Origin: Byssothecium circinans
Taxonomy: Eukaryota > Ascomycota > Dothideomycetes > Pleosporales > Massarinaceae
Direction: 5' to 3'
Length of the DNA: 64,000 bases
Assembly: GCA_010015675.1 (NCBI GenBank)
Contig: ML976992.1
Coordinates: 64,730-128,729, forward strand
The position numbers and the translations under genes are program-made. The notes beneath the pieces were generated by a model, which saw only the letters and a list, made by a program, of their open reading frames with translations, did not search any database and was not told the DNA's origin. Positions 1 to 12,436 of this stretch are shown here, piece by piece. Positions within the stretch are counted from its first letter, which is position 1. Every line of letters begins with the position of its first letter.

Positions 1-335
1 CGACGGAGATTTGTGGAGAAGGGAAAAGTCAGCACCGAGTAGAAATCGAAAGGCTGTCTTTTCATATAAATAGTTCCCATGTAGCTCGGCCAGAGTGATG
101 ATAGGTGCCATTGCACTGAATTGTTACTATCGGCTTTTTCAGATCACCTACTCAGCATGATGTTCAAACAACAACTTTTCTAACATTTCTAAGGACTCCT
201 TCCATCATTTCTTACGTCTTTGTACACAGTGTACCAGATCGTTCAGGTCATACGGTTCTCGCTTCCAAATACCAAAGCCATCGACAACAACCATCCGCTT
301 CGCACCGCCATAAATCCCCCTCCCATATACCCACC
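1..335. other. 3' flank, no gene seen
   Basis: This is the downstream flank of the MFS transporter that ends at 336. I see no convincing reading frame, repeat or RNA gene here; the ORF on the minus strand that enters the stretch is a shadow of the transporter. Confidence 0.5.
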
Positions 336-2039
336 TCACTCCGTCTTCTTATGAATCCTCGGCAAGCATAACCAAAGCCCCCAAATAACCCCCAACAACG
401 CCAAAATAATCGGTTGCAAGACCTGCACGCCCTTTGACTCTGCAATTGCCCCAACTGCAAACGGAAAAATGGCAGCTCCACTTCCACCAAAAGCAGCAGC
501 GAAGCCTATAGCACTGACATGCAAGTGCCTGGGTAGGAGCTTGGTGGCAGCTACGACGGCGGCGGGGAACAAGGGGCCGAGGAAGAAGCCTTGGAGGGAG
601 ACTGCAACAGCTGAGACGTAGAATTGGGGGACTAGCCAGAAGATGAGCTCGAGAGCCATGGTGATGGGAAGGTAGATCTGTGGAGAAGTTAGAATTACTT
701 TATTTGCAAACTCGAAAATGGTGGTTGCAAGAAGGAGGTCAAGCAACCAAAAAGCGCAAAGGAAACATCACTTACAGCAATTGCAAGCTTCTCCCCCAAC
801 TTCGGCGTTATGAAACCGAGAACGATCCGTCCAACTGTGATTCCCATCCAGAACCCGGTGGCTGTCATGCCACTAGCAAAATCGCCACCATGCCTTACCT
901 CGAGCATGAACTTTACAATCCATCCACCGAGTGCAACCTCGACACCCACATACCCGAGCAAAAAGAGAGCGCAGAGCCATGTAACACGGGCATTGGGAAG
1001 CCGGATGAGTGCTTCTTTCATGCGGTTGTCCTTTGTATCGGTGGTGCGTGGGTTGTTGGAACGGAAGACGGCGCCTGTAGCAGTCCAGAAGGCACTTGCC
1101 GATGTTGCGAGTTCGATGGCAGCCATGCCGATCTACAGGGTTGTGAGCTGGATCTCTCATAATGATGGAAATTAGTGAGCAAGGCTTACCATGACATAGT
1201 AAAAGTAATACCACGGCAACTTCTCCCCCTTTGTAATCATCGTGGTAGCAATCAACGGCGATAGAATAGCACCAAGCCCATAGAACGCGTGCAGAAACCC
1301 CAAAACCTCGTTCGGATTCGCCATATTGCCTAACCAAGCATTCCACGCGGCATCAGCTAGACCGTTGCCGAATCCAGCGGCCATGACTACATCGCATTAG
1401 CACTCACTGCATACAGCATCATGCTTTCTCCGCGATAACTCGGGGAAACTTACAAACCACTACCAGCACCGGATACGGAGGATGCACCGCAATAACCACA
1501 TACGCAACGAGATGGCAAACAGGCGAAATAATCCCAACACCACGTTGCCCGAACTTGAGATGAATAGCATTGTTGAGAAGCGCAGAAGCCGTGTAACCGA
1601 CCAATGGCGACAGGAACACGAGAGAAATGATCACAAAAGTAAGGTTGTAGTACTCTTGCAGCTACACCAAAACTGTTAGCTGGCTCTTTCTGGTCAAAGA
1701 TGCGGTGTTGCGGCGTCTTACGTATGGGATCAAAGCACCGTAAGCGGCGTCGTTGCTGCCCATGACCACGAAACTCCAAAACGCTGCCATTGTCCTCCAG
1801 AAATTGATCTGGGACGCGTTCCACCGCTCAAGTTTCTCGGCTCCCTGCGTCGTTGGCGACGGTAAGTTCTCGACTGGGTCGTCATTTTCAGCGTGGTTTC
1901 CTCGCGTCTCGTGGATCTTGAGGCTGGAGGTTGCGTGCTTGGCTGGCTCTGGTCGCGAGAGGTCTTGTAGCTCGACGGCGTCTTCCTTCGGTGGCGCTTC
2001 CATGATGCAGGTGGAAGCGGTTCCGTTTTGATAAGCCAT
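336..2039 (-). CDS. MFS transporter, BSC6/YNR062-like, 12 TM
   Basis: A predicted 473-residue major facilitator superfamily membrane transporter. Five exons join in frame: 2039-1722, 1661-1454, 1386-1190, 1132-776 and 677-336, with donors of the GTAAG type and introns of 58-98 nt. I chose the ATG at 2039 because it opens a hydrophilic N-terminal tail of about 85 residues before the first membrane helix (TMAAFWSFVVMGSNDAAYG), as is usual for fungal members. Later helices include VIISLVFLSPLVGYTASALL, a Gly-rich segment (GFGNGLADAAWNAWLGN) and LGFLHAFYGLGAILSPLIAT. The NDAAYG and FGNG..D..WN motifs resemble the fungal group annotated as 'Bypass of stop codon protein 6'-like transporters. The substrate cannot be told from the sequence. 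The neighbour is a secreted ferritin-like protein on the same strand; no pathway link is evident. Confidence 0.85.
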
Positions 2040-3522
2040 GGTTGCAATGCGAACGAGTTCTCGATGGGGAAGAGTTGGTCTTTCCGTGCTTAAAGAGTCG
2101 AACGATGGGTAGGTGCTACAGAGTTCAATCGCTCCTACTTCCTTGCGTATACAGGGTTGTGGGTGTGCGAAAAATATCGATCGGTGTTGATATCGGAGAG
2201 TTCGAAGCTCGCTCAAGGCTCATCTATGACGAAATCTTACTAAAACTTCACCACCAAATTCCTCACCTCTCTTCAGTCCCCTCTTACACCTTTTATACCC
2301 GCGATCAAGCTTTTCAAATCTACAACCTGCTCCTTTGACACACAGCGCTCACTAATATCACACGCAACGCTGACAAACGCTCCTACTGAAGGCGCGATCA
2401 CAGGATGCCTGAGAACCCTCATCGGAAAAGAAGCCTGGGGAGAAGGGCCGCCATAATTCGCGTACTTGCCCGCAAACAGCAGCGCAAGTTGGTAGAATTG
2501 CTAAGTTCGGGATAGTGAAGGGCGGAAGGGCGGAAGAGCGAAGATCTTTCGGTTCCCCACCCGTTGGGTGAGCAAGTGTTCACGTGTGATTGGATGGAAG
2601 TCTGTTACAGTACAATGTCAACAACGATGAACTGATAAGTTCAGCCAGGTCACCGTAGAACTATTCACATACATTGGCGAAGTTGGAAGACTTTGCGAGA
2701 TGGTGCAAGGAGGAAAGAAAAGTCTGGAAGTTAGTTCCTAGTCTCCCAACTCGACGGCTTCGCTATGCCAACCTTGGAAAACTGAAACGGTCAAGAAAGG
2801 CCACGTGATGTCATACGCGTATCATTAGTAACGCCGAGGTGTTTGGGTTCACGACTGCATGGCGCTTTGTGAAACCAGCCTGAAATCAGGAACCTTTTCT
2901 TTCCGAGATTTGGCACATTTTCAGCATCGTTTGACTCGGTTTTTGGCGTCCCCACCTCGCCCCTCAGTCAAGCCAAACTCACTGCAGGCAAAATGAGTGG
3001 ACATGTCATAGAAGCCTGGTCATGAAGCAATAGCAAAAAGGATCATTTTGATAATGTTTTTTCCCATTCATCCAGGCTCGGCTCTGGGAATTCTCTCTGG
3101 TAAACTAAAATACTAAACTACCTTACAACTGGTGGGGTATCTGCCACAATCGGGCAACATTGAGGAAAGAAAGAGAAGACAAAAAACCACAAACACTAAA
3201 GTAATGTAAAAGGAACAAATAAAAAGTATTTCTTGAGATCAACGCTTGTATTTTTCAAACGACTGTAGTGAAGGCAAAATTGATGGCATACAACGCACCG
3301 TGTATCCTCTCTCATCATTCCGTCCGAATGCTAGCTTTTGCCCTGCAACCACAGCCGCCGTCTGCGCTTTGCCGTCCCGTTTCCGCTCCCTTTGACTGAT
3401 CTCCAATAAACGCTCATAGAATAATCATGAAAAGGCAAAATATTAAACCGGACTAGATGTGCTGACCATGATCATCGTCGTCGGGGGGGTTGCTGGCGGT
3501 TGTGAGTGCGGGGTGAAGGCGT
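2040..3522. other. Intergenic, 5' flank of MFS gene and 3' flank of RDS1-like gene
   Basis: No coding sequence is supported. The plus-strand ORF at 2042-2338 is antisense to the transporter promoter and resembles nothing known to me. Two CACGTG E-boxes occur at 2581-2586 and 2802-2807, upstream of the transporter start. Confidence 0.4.
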
Positions 3523-4572
3523 CTATGAGGGCTGGAGGACGGATGGACCGGCAAGGATGTCGGAATCGGCGACGGATTCTCCCTTGGTGATCATCATGTA
3601 CACTTCGCCGTTGAGGTTCTGGGGCACTTGGCAGTTGCCATCGGTGATGGGAGAGTACTGGTTGCCACCGCTAGGGAATTGTTAGCAATGTTCATCTATG
3701 TTTTGATAAACAGGGTGGACTCACGGAGCGACAAAAGCGCAGAACTTGGCACCGGACGGGTTGGCGGCATCAGCGAGCTTGAGATTGGATCCAACCTTGG
3801 CTTGTTCGGGGTTCTGGAGGGCGATGGATGGGAAAGCTTGGATGTTCAGGTTGGAGCCTTCGGGGCAGGACTTGATAAACTGAGCAGCCAAGGTGAAGAC
3901 AGCACGGGGCTGAAGGGGAGTGTCGAAGGCAGCAGGCACGGGCTCAGCGCCGGCTGCGATACGGATGGCAGCCTGGTGACGAGCCTCGACAGTCACGATC
4001 GTGGCGGCGGCAGTGAGAACATCAGAGGAGTTGACGAGAGGAGCAGCTCCAAGGTAGGCAGAGACACCGACAGCCTCAAGGACACGGGCGGTCGCGACCA
4101 TCGTCTTTGCGTCAGCGAGAGCGGCGTCGAAGTTGTACTCGCAGGGCTCCACGGGCTTGGCTCCTGCGCCAGCGATGGCGGCCTGGAGGGTAGTGACATG
4201 TGTAGCCTCTGTCAATCCAACCCCCATGAGGGTCTTGATCTGAGCATCGGTAAGACCAAGAGCCTGGAAGTCGCCCGCGGGAAACTTGGCGAAGCCCTGC
4301 TTGTAGAAGGCGGATTCGAGGTGCTCAGCAGTCAGGGCACTGGATGCTGTTAGCTTTGAACAATGATTGTACTCGTAGATGTCAACTTACAATTGAAGGA
4401 TGTCTGGATCTGTCAAAGCGCCTGCTGGTGCCGCCGGCGCGGCCGAAGCCGCTGGTGCTGAGGCTGATGATGAGGCGGCAGGCTCCTGGCGCACATAGAT
4501 ACCAGCGGGGGCAGCCACCGCGAAGGGCGCCAGGGCAAGAAGCCCGGTGAAGAGTAATCGTGCGCTCGGCAT
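3523..4572 (-). CDS. Secreted Rds1-type ferritin-like protein
   Basis: A 314-residue protein in three exons: 4572-4391, 4339-3725 and 3670-3523, with in-frame GT-AG junctions. The first 20 residues form a signal peptide (MPSARLLFTGLLALAPFAVA) followed by an Ala/Ser/Pro-rich linker. Exon 2 opens with the family-typical ILQFALTAEHLESAFYKQG, the start of a ferritin-like four-helix domain (Ferritin_2 family, Rds1 of fission yeast). Glu/His residues of the helical bundle (AEHLE, TEATHV, VEARHQA) are present. Fungal Rds1-like proteins are stress- or starvation-responsive; iron binding is inferred from the fold only. The C-terminal exon is Gly/Pro-rich without a clear GPI tail. The joined reading frame and the match of ALTxEHLE across the first splice make the model firm. 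Confidence 0.88.
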
Positions 4573-6416
4573 CGTGTCGTTGGCAATTAGAGTTTGATCG
4601 GTCGGAAACGGGATAGCGATTGACGTCCAGCAAAGTCTAGCTTTGAATCTTGTGAATAATTATAAATTCCTTTAGGGTCCAACCAGGGACGGTACGAAGA
4701 AAGATCGTAAGGAGTGTGAGTGGAAGTATTAAGTACAGAGAGAAGAGAGAACTGGATGGAAAGGGATGGGAAGATCCTCTGCTAGCTGCTGTCCGACAGA
4801 AAACGTTCGAGTAAACAGAGGCGGCGGCCAATGGACCTTATAGCTCGCACTGCGACTCAAGGCTTGTACCTGAGACGCCATAGTAAATTCGGAGGACGGA
4901 TGCTCGTCGAAGCAGGCTGGCGGACTGCTGCTATCCCGCCCACGCTTGGTCCACATACCGGATGTGTGGCCAGTCAAGCTTTCTAGCTTGGCAAAGGGAC
5001 CCTCTGATCTGCCAGGAAAAGGCCTGCAAATGATTGGGAAGCCACTGGAGGGTTTCGTGAGGAAGTGAAGGGGGGTGGTGTTCGGCGCGTGGGGTGTAGC
5101 AGGTCCGGGGTGATGTGACGCTTAAGCCCTCCGACGAAACCCAACAGGTGACAGCATCGCACACTTGACTCACGGAGAACCTGCAGCCGTTGATGGCGCT
5201 GCATTCTGGGCTCATTTTTTTTTCTGACATTGCATGGCAGCAAATTGGCGGCACTGGTGCATCCGAACACTTCCACGCGTGGCGGGTGAGTGCACACTGC
5301 TTGACGCGTGAATCACTTCAACTTTGGTGCAAGCGGGTGGCATGCAGGATGCCGCCGATTTGAACATTGTTTCGACCTTTTGCTCACGCAGCCGGAGCAC
5401 GCCAAACATGAAGTTCGTGTTGTTACTGTTGACGTTGTCGCAAAGACTGTTGAAAATGATGAAGTGATGTGAATCTGTGAGGTGCATGTGGCTGAAAGGT
5501 CCCTCTCCGAAACGAATAACCCAAAACACCAACACGATTAGCCAAGCAGGCACAAAAACAATCTGAACCATTGCATTCCTGCCTAAGGCCGCCCTCCAAT
5601 CTTAGATTCTCGCGTGCACAAGGGGCAGGAATTCCCCGTCACAGATCTAACTGCCTCAGATTTTTGCAGCTCCTAAACCTGGAGAGCATACTACCGGGAA
5701 GGCGACAAGCCTGCTGAACGCCTCCAAGCGGATAAACACGCTATCCCAAATTGTCGTCGCAACAAGTCTATCCGTCGGGACACCTCGAACCCTATCACGA
5801 TGTTTCGTGCCGTGTATCCAATTGAGCATGGGTAGAAGCGTCGGGTCAACTGGTGCAGAGAACGAAATAGGCGCCGAGCTCCACTTCTCAGATGTCTGTG
5901 TGGTGGTTCGGAAGCAACTGACAGAACACGCAAGAGGCATATCGAGGTAGGGGTGCGAGGCACACAGGCATCAAAGGAATAATGGCAATATTAACTACCT
6001 CTACAATCACATACACTTCAAGGCTTCGACAACACATTAATATGCTACTGAAACCCTCTGGCTGCATCGCCGACCTGCTAAGATACCTCGTTGCTTTTAA
6101 CCTCTACAGTCATCAAAAATGCAGATACTCCTGCTCCACTGTCGACATTCTTCCGCGATAAATATATGTTAATGCCATGCAATTTCTCTCTACACAAATC
6201 CTCCAGGAATAGCCGCAATAATTGATCAATTGGGGGACAAGGAAACGTGATCTGGTCGGGTTGGTGGATATGAGGCGCCTCCAATCTACCTCGCGCGGGG
6301 TGCTCTAAGGCTGTTGAGGCACATCGAAATGGGTCTGTACGATGGGCCAATCCGGTGCCGAATCGTACAGATGCCGACCGTTGATAACATAGAAGCCGGA
6401 ATAGGCAATCGAATGC
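4573..6416. other. Intergenic, no supported gene
   Basis: The stretch lies between the 3' end of SSD1 and the promoter of the RDS1-like gene. Several ORFs of 60-119 codons occur on the minus strand (for example 5656-5940 and 6078-6350). None shows a recognisable domain, and none chains into a longer model through splice sites. Confidence 0.4.
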
Positions 6417-9400
6417 CTACAAGGCGTAAGGGTTCAATGAGCGGATCGTCAGGCATCTATTGCAATGGATTAGCATGTTGAAACATGTGCACGGTGAAAA
6501 TACAACTTACGGTGGGCTCTTGCTCAAATCCGTCTTAAGGATGATCGGCACACGCGACATCTCCCGTACGTCCTGAATGTAGTCTCCATTCTCCTCTCGA
6601 AGCGTGAACCAGCTCAGGTACTTCTCCTTATTGGTGAGCTTAGCCTCCGGCGCGGCACTCTGAGCCAGCTTCGAATCCGAATTGACGCGATGAGGAGCCT
6701 GACGTCCCAGACCGTTCCTGGTCGGGGATGGAGGCATGCTCTGCGTGGGACGGTCGGCACCTGACGGGTTCAAGGAGACACCTGCCATAGCACCTGTCAG
6801 GTCGTTCGAATCGTCGTCTTCGTCGTCGAACAGAGCATCGACATCATCGGTTGACATGGTTCCAGTGTCCATTTGCCTACGCTGCGCCTCTTCCTGCTCT
6901 TTGCGCTGCTTCGCCTCTGCTTCGCGCGCAGCAGCGTTGGCGCGAACTGAGCCGTGTTTCGGCCTCTCGTCCTCCGGGACGAATGCTGAGGATGGTACAC
7001 CCTTCTCCCAATAGAGCTCGAGCAGGCGCTTGTTCTTGTCAAATTCAGCCTTCTTCAGCGGCAGCTGGTCGCAGTGAACGCGCTTCTCGAAGCCGAACTC
7101 CGGAATGAGGACGTCGAACGCCGACTCATAGACGCAAAGAACAATGCCTTCGCTAATCAGGTCGCCGCCCTTGTCTTCCCTCATCTTGTCCATGGCACGG
7201 CATGCTTCAATGTGCACGCTCTGCTCTTGTGCAGCATGAGCGGAGTCCTTCTTGGTGTTGCACATCTCGGCTGTCTTAGCCAACACTTCAACGTCCTCAG
7301 TAAACTCAATCGCTCCATTGGACAATACAGCCTCCAACTGACGATGCACAACAATGTCGGCATATCGTCGAGATGGGTTGGTGAAGTGAGTGTACAGCGG
7401 TAGATTCAAGGCGTAGTGCGCCCGCTGATCCTCGGGCAACTTTCCGGTGACAAAGTACTTGGCACGCGGCATGGACTTCACGACGAGAGTCTCCATACCC
7501 TTTCGGATATCCTCATCGTCAACCTGGAAGAGACTGTTCTGTAGAGTGCCACTGCTGGTAGTATCAATACTGTAGCCAATGGCATTCATGCGCTCGGCTA
7601 TCGTCTGCAGGCGGCGGGGATTGGGAGATGCCTGGCGGCGAAGTAGAGCCTTCTCCGGTAGGCCGGTAGCAATCTTCTTAGCAACGAAGGCATTGGTCTT
7701 GTGACCAAGCTCTTCAATACACTCGTGTGAAGGAGATGAGTTGAATATGTTGGCCTCTACAGGCACGTTCTCGTCATCCAACTGGTATAGCAGACGAAGA
7801 GAGGAGAAATCGGCGGCACGATCTCCGAGACGGGCTTGACGGAACTTCTGAGTGATGTGATGCAGCATCTTAATGTCCTTAGCACGGCTTGCTGACACTT
7901 CGTGATCGTCGCCGTTGATAACAGCGTCTACCTCTTCGTATGCCAATTTGCCCGCGCTCTTAATGACTGCCTTGCCGATCCACGTCTCGTCCTCGAAAAC
8001 ATGGCCTGAGTTGGGGTCAACCTTGAACACCACACTGACAGTGTAGCGCTCTTCGCCCGGACTCAAGCAGCAGATCTCGGAGGACAAACGCGGTGGAAGC
8101 ATATTGACTGCGCGGTCCATGAGATACACGGCTGTTCCACGCTTCTTTGCCTCGCGATCCACAAGCGAATTTGGTTTGATGAAGTGAGCCACGTCTGAAA
8201 CGTGGAAACCAATCTCAACGCGACCATCGTCCAGGTACTTGAAATGAATGGCATCGTCCAACTCCTTGGCGCCATTCGGATCAATGGTAAAGGTCTCTTC
8301 GCTTCGGAAGTCGCGACGTTTCTCCAACTCGGCCTCGCCATCATTCTCAACAGACCAGTCAGCAAAGCCGACATTTTTGATGACGGCATCGGAGAAGTCG
8401 TCAGGACCAAAGTTGTTGTCCCGCAGGAGAGCATCGGTTTCCACCTTATGGTCACCCATCTCGCCAAGCTGCTCAACAAGCGTACCGAAGGGATGGAGAG
8501 ATGTGATGGGCCATCGCTTGATGCATGCGACAAAAATACGGTTAGCGTAGTCCTGGTGCTTCTCGACAAAGTCGCGAGGAGCTTGTTCCGTGGGAATGGC
8601 AATCAGTGGCACACGCTTGTCGGTTGGCTTGAACCAAACAATCTTTGGCTTATCTTGCTGGCGATCTGGCTGGAAGCGAGCATTACTACCCTCGCGAGCC
8701 GCTCGCTCCGCTTCTTGCTTCTCCTTGGTAGCCTGACTGCTCGGGCGTAGAAGTCCGAGGGTACTAGAAACAGTTAGCCATAATATGTGTCATCTTTTGA
8801 GTAGATGCTTACCCCGAAAACATCTGACCGGCAACACGCTCAATGACTGCAACAACATGGCCAGCGTACAGTGGCTTCTGCTCATCGTTGATCTCTTCCT
8901 CCTCCATGAGTAGCAGACTTTGGCCTTCGACTTCAACATCGTCGTTCTTCTTTTGCGTGGGGCGTTGGCGCAAGCTGCCGCGACGACGAATGCCACCCTC
9001 GCCCTGGCTTGTCTCTGGCTGGGTGGTTGCATCGTTGACGGCGATGTTGCTACCACCGCGGGGGTCGGCGTTGTCCTTCCTCTTCTTCTTCTCTTCCTTC
9101 TCTCGCTTCTGGCCCCATACTTCATCAACGTCAAGTAGTTCAATCGCAACTAAGTCGCCCTCAAGTGCACGATTCCTGTCCTTGCTACCGCAAATGAAGA
9201 TGTCGGCATCTAGATCAGTGGTTGTTACGTAGGCATCGCTGCGGTTCTTCTTGTTGACACGGAGAATACCAGCAACAAGCTGTCCGTCGCTCAACAAGGC
9301 CGGGAGAGTTGCTTGAGGCAGGTAAGGAGTGAATAGCGTCTTGCGCTGCTGTTGGTTCTGTTGCATGCCCATTGGTGGCTGGGCGTGTTGGCTGCCTTGA

Positions 9401-10652
9401 AGACCTGCCATGCCTCCGCCGTTCATCTGCGCGGCTTGGAGAGCCTGTAGGTGGGCAATCTGAAGGGGGTTGAGACCCTGGCCGCTAAACATCTGTTGTG
9501 GAACGAGCACCTGTCCTTGGGGAAGCTGCATGAGCTGAGGCTGGCCAGGGTATTGGAAGTTGCCTATGGAGTTGACGGACTGATTCACGGATCCGCGCGT
9601 GCGGTGGCCCGGTTGGAAGGGCGCAGCGTTCGCGGTCTGGTTCATGTTGAAGTTGCCCATGTTCTGACCCTGGTTCTGCTCAGTCTGCTGGGGTTGCTGC
9701 TGGTTCTGCGGTTGCCTCCAGTTACCGTCAAAGTTGCGAGACTGGCTCCTGCCATGGCCTTGGCTGCCACGGCGCTGGAAGTCTTGCTCGCCTTGCGTAG
9801 CATTGTTGTTACTTGATTGGGGACCTGGGAATTGGAAGTTGGGTCCGCCGCGACCAGCGTTTCCGCCACCGCGACCCACAGCCATGCTCTGGCTACGGCC
9901 ATGGCCGCCTCGGCCACCTCTGCCAGCAGGTGCTGACTCGGTTTGTCCAGTGCCATTTCCGCTGGGGCTCGCGTCACGATTGGCACTGGTTCCGCCTGCG
10001 GCGGGAATCGGGAATTGGAAGCCAGAAGTCTTTCTCTTCTGTTCTGCCAATTCGGCCGCCTTCTTTGCTTCGGGCAGGGCGAGCGAGTGCCGTCGAGTGT
10101 GTCCTTGGCCTGCGCCACCGCCACCTCGGCCGCGGGGATTTACATTCTCGCGACTCTGGTTACCCTGTTGTGCGCCGAAGTCTCCGAAGCCGGATGTGCC
10201 TGAAGATGGCGCGGGAGGGGGCCCCATGACGTTGGGGAGAGCAGACTGGTTGCGACGGTGCGTGGACGGCTGAGGAGGCGTATTCATGGGCACATTAAGA
10301 TGCTGTTGGGGCATCTGCTGAGGGAACTGATATTGGTTTGTATGGGGTGATTGTCCCTGCATCTGAAAATTGCCAGACAGGTGCTGCTGCGGCTGGATCA
10401 TGCCCATGTTGACATACTGCTGGTGGGTCGCAGCGATCTGCTGTTGCTGTTGCTGCAAAACCTCGATCTGCTGGGCAATGGCGAGTTGTTCCACTGTGGG
10501 GTCTGTGTCAGCGGATGTGTGGTTAATAGGGGATGAGATGAGGGGCGCGCACTCATCAGCGGGGTCAGCTCCGACGGGCTTCGTCGGTGGGCAATGTGAA
10601 GACGACGGCCAGCAGGACCCATGGGGCCCTGCGGTTGACCTTGCTGGTCCAT
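6417..10652 (-). CDS. SSD1: SSD1/GUL-1 family RNA-binding protein (RNB pseudonuclease)
   Basis: A 1,357-residue orthologue of yeast Ssd1 and Neurospora GUL-1, a cytoplasmic mRNA-binding translational regulator of cell-wall genes that acts downstream of the Cbk1/COT-1 kinase. Four exons: 10652-10553, 10493-8813, 8763-6511 and 6456-6417, with introns of 59, 49 and 54 nt. The first and last exons are small and lie outside the main open frames. The start MDQQGQPQGPMGPAGRR and the end PCLTIRSLNPYAL match the family. The N-terminal 450 residues are disordered, Gln/Gly/Asn-rich and prion-like, with basic phosphosite-like stretches (HTRRHSL, HGRSQS). Cold-shock-like and RNB domains follow. In the RNB motif the first acidic cluster reads DPNGAKELDD; active Dis3 enzymes have Asp where this has Glu, in line with Ssd1 being a pseudonuclease. 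Confidence 0.95.
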
Positions 10653-12436
10653 GGTGTAGACTGTTGTGGTGGCTCAAGGCCCGCCCGAAATTGTGTTGGG
10701 GGATGGAGGATGGTGGTTGTTCACTAGGAGCAGTGACGGTCGACTCCGTCGAGGCCGCTAAGACACGAATGGCCTGGTTAGGACTGATGCTATCTGGTAT
10801 GTGTCAGCGCTGGAGCTGCGCCGTCTTTCTTACGTTTGCAAGATGCACCATGGTCGCGATCGGGGGGTGAGGCAAACGGCGCGGGGACAATCTGGCTGCA
10901 GCGAATGGGCGCTGGGCCGCGGGATGCCTGGATGGCTAGCGTGGAAGGGGCACTTACATGCGGACAGAGAGTGGTCGACCAAAAGCAAATGCGCTTGGAG
11001 AAGATGATGCTCGACTGAAGAGATGCTTTCACAGCTAAGAGGCTCGCAGCGTACGTGGTAAGTGGTAAGTGGTAAGACGGACTCTGGGAGCTGTTGGTGT
11101 GATAGGGATCGATTGGGTGCAGGGGCGGCGGGCGATGGCCAGTTCAAGGAGTGGTTTCCCTGGGTGCGGGCTGTGAGGGGAGCAGCAGAATAGGGGGAAG
11201 AGGGAGTGCGACGAAGGAGGGGGCAGCGATTGTGCGCAACGACAGAGAGAGTGAAGGAGAGGAGGGAGCGGGTGAGGGTGAGGGTGAGCTGGAAGGCGGA
11301 GCTGTGAAGTCAGCGGCCAGGCTAGGACAGGATCGGCTATCGGCTTCTGCAAACGACCCAGACACGGACACGACACGAGCTCCAGTCCAGCGTACGTCAC
11401 CCAAGGCCGGCTCAGCCAGAGAGGGAGAGATGGGACAGGACGAGACGAGACGGGGTGAATAATGAAAAGACAGGATATCCGAGATGGTGCACAGCCTGCA
11501 GGCGACGAGCCTCTTCTTTAAAGCAAAAAGCCACTGAGCGCGATTCAGTTGCGTCGTTGCGGGCTAGGTCTCAGCGTGCACGCATCTGTTTTGCAGTAAC
11601 GTCGCCTCCACGTTTCAACACACGCCTTGCGAAAACACCTGACCTTGTTTATGCTCGAGCTCGTCCTGTCCCGTGCAAGTTATGACGATCAATTGCTGCA
11701 TCATGTCTATAGCGCTGACCTCGGGAGACGCCAGAGAACATGGAAGCGTCTGTAGGGCCCAGCCCGCCAGCATTGGCTCCTAGCAAAAGTGTAAGAAGGT
11801 GACAGACACGGTATTCCTTCAGACAATAATGGCCCCTTTGTCGTTCACACTTTGAATCCAGCGTTTGATGCTTGTGCCTGATGCGTTCGGCTTGCGCATT
11901 CATTCACTTGGACCCTGTCTACGGACCCACCCGCGTCCACGGTGCAAGACAGTGGCTGGTATTATTGTCCCGCCTATATCAAACTACTGTATCTTCCCTT
12001 GCTCGTCAAACCCAACAAGCCCCAAGTATTCGACAAGTACATAGCCGGAGCGCTGACTTGTCCTGTAATATTTAGTCTGATCAGCTCTGCAAGCACTTCG
12101 CATTTTACATTCAGTATCTTTCTAGAATAAACAAAGCCCATCAATCGCCAGGTCTAATTATAGACTTAGCGATATCAAATGTCAAAACTTCGCTTACGCT
12201 TTCCAAAGCTCTTTGGCAACGAACTTGAAACGTGCCTCCAGGGCTCAGGCGAACATCTGAAGCTACCTCAGCGCTTATGTAAGACCTTCAAATGTTCAAA
12301 TGTTGAGGCTGGGGTAGCTGCACGTGACCTAGCCAAAGCTCGGACCCGAACAGCGTTCTATCTTTCGCGACGCGCTCACCAACCACGCCATTTTCCAAGT
12401 ACTAAGTCATCCCCAATTCATTCACCCTTCACCGCG
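10653..12436. promoter_or_regulatory. Divergent intergenic region between SSD1 and GLE1
   Basis: About 1.8 kb with no supported coding gene. On the SSD1 (minus) strand the 10.7-11.4 kb part is strongly pyrimidine-rich and includes CACTCTCT at 11246-11253, which fits the CNYUCNYU element reported for yeast Ssd1 binding. It is therefore a candidate long 5' leader. A CACGTG E-box at 12321-12326 lies about 110 bp upstream of the GLE1 start. ORFs in this stretch are short and unrecognised. The transcription start sites are unknown. Confidence 0.4.

Noticed and set aside
5656..5940. 94-codon minus-strand ORF with a proper ATG
   Set aside because: No recognisable domain, signal peptide or splice partner, and the region holds similar random ORFs in overlapping frames.
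8809..10677. SSD1 start at the upstream Met of the long open frame (MSHHNSLHH...)
   Set aside because: Splicing a 59-nt intron from the ATG at 10652 gives the family N-terminus (MDQQGQPQGPMGPAGRR ... LMMEQLAIAQQ), so the longer open frame reads through intron sequence.
12179..12436. Longer GLE1 N-terminus from 12179
   Set aside because: The extra 86 residues are not Gle1-like and the total would exceed the usual length; the region also carries promoter-like sequence.
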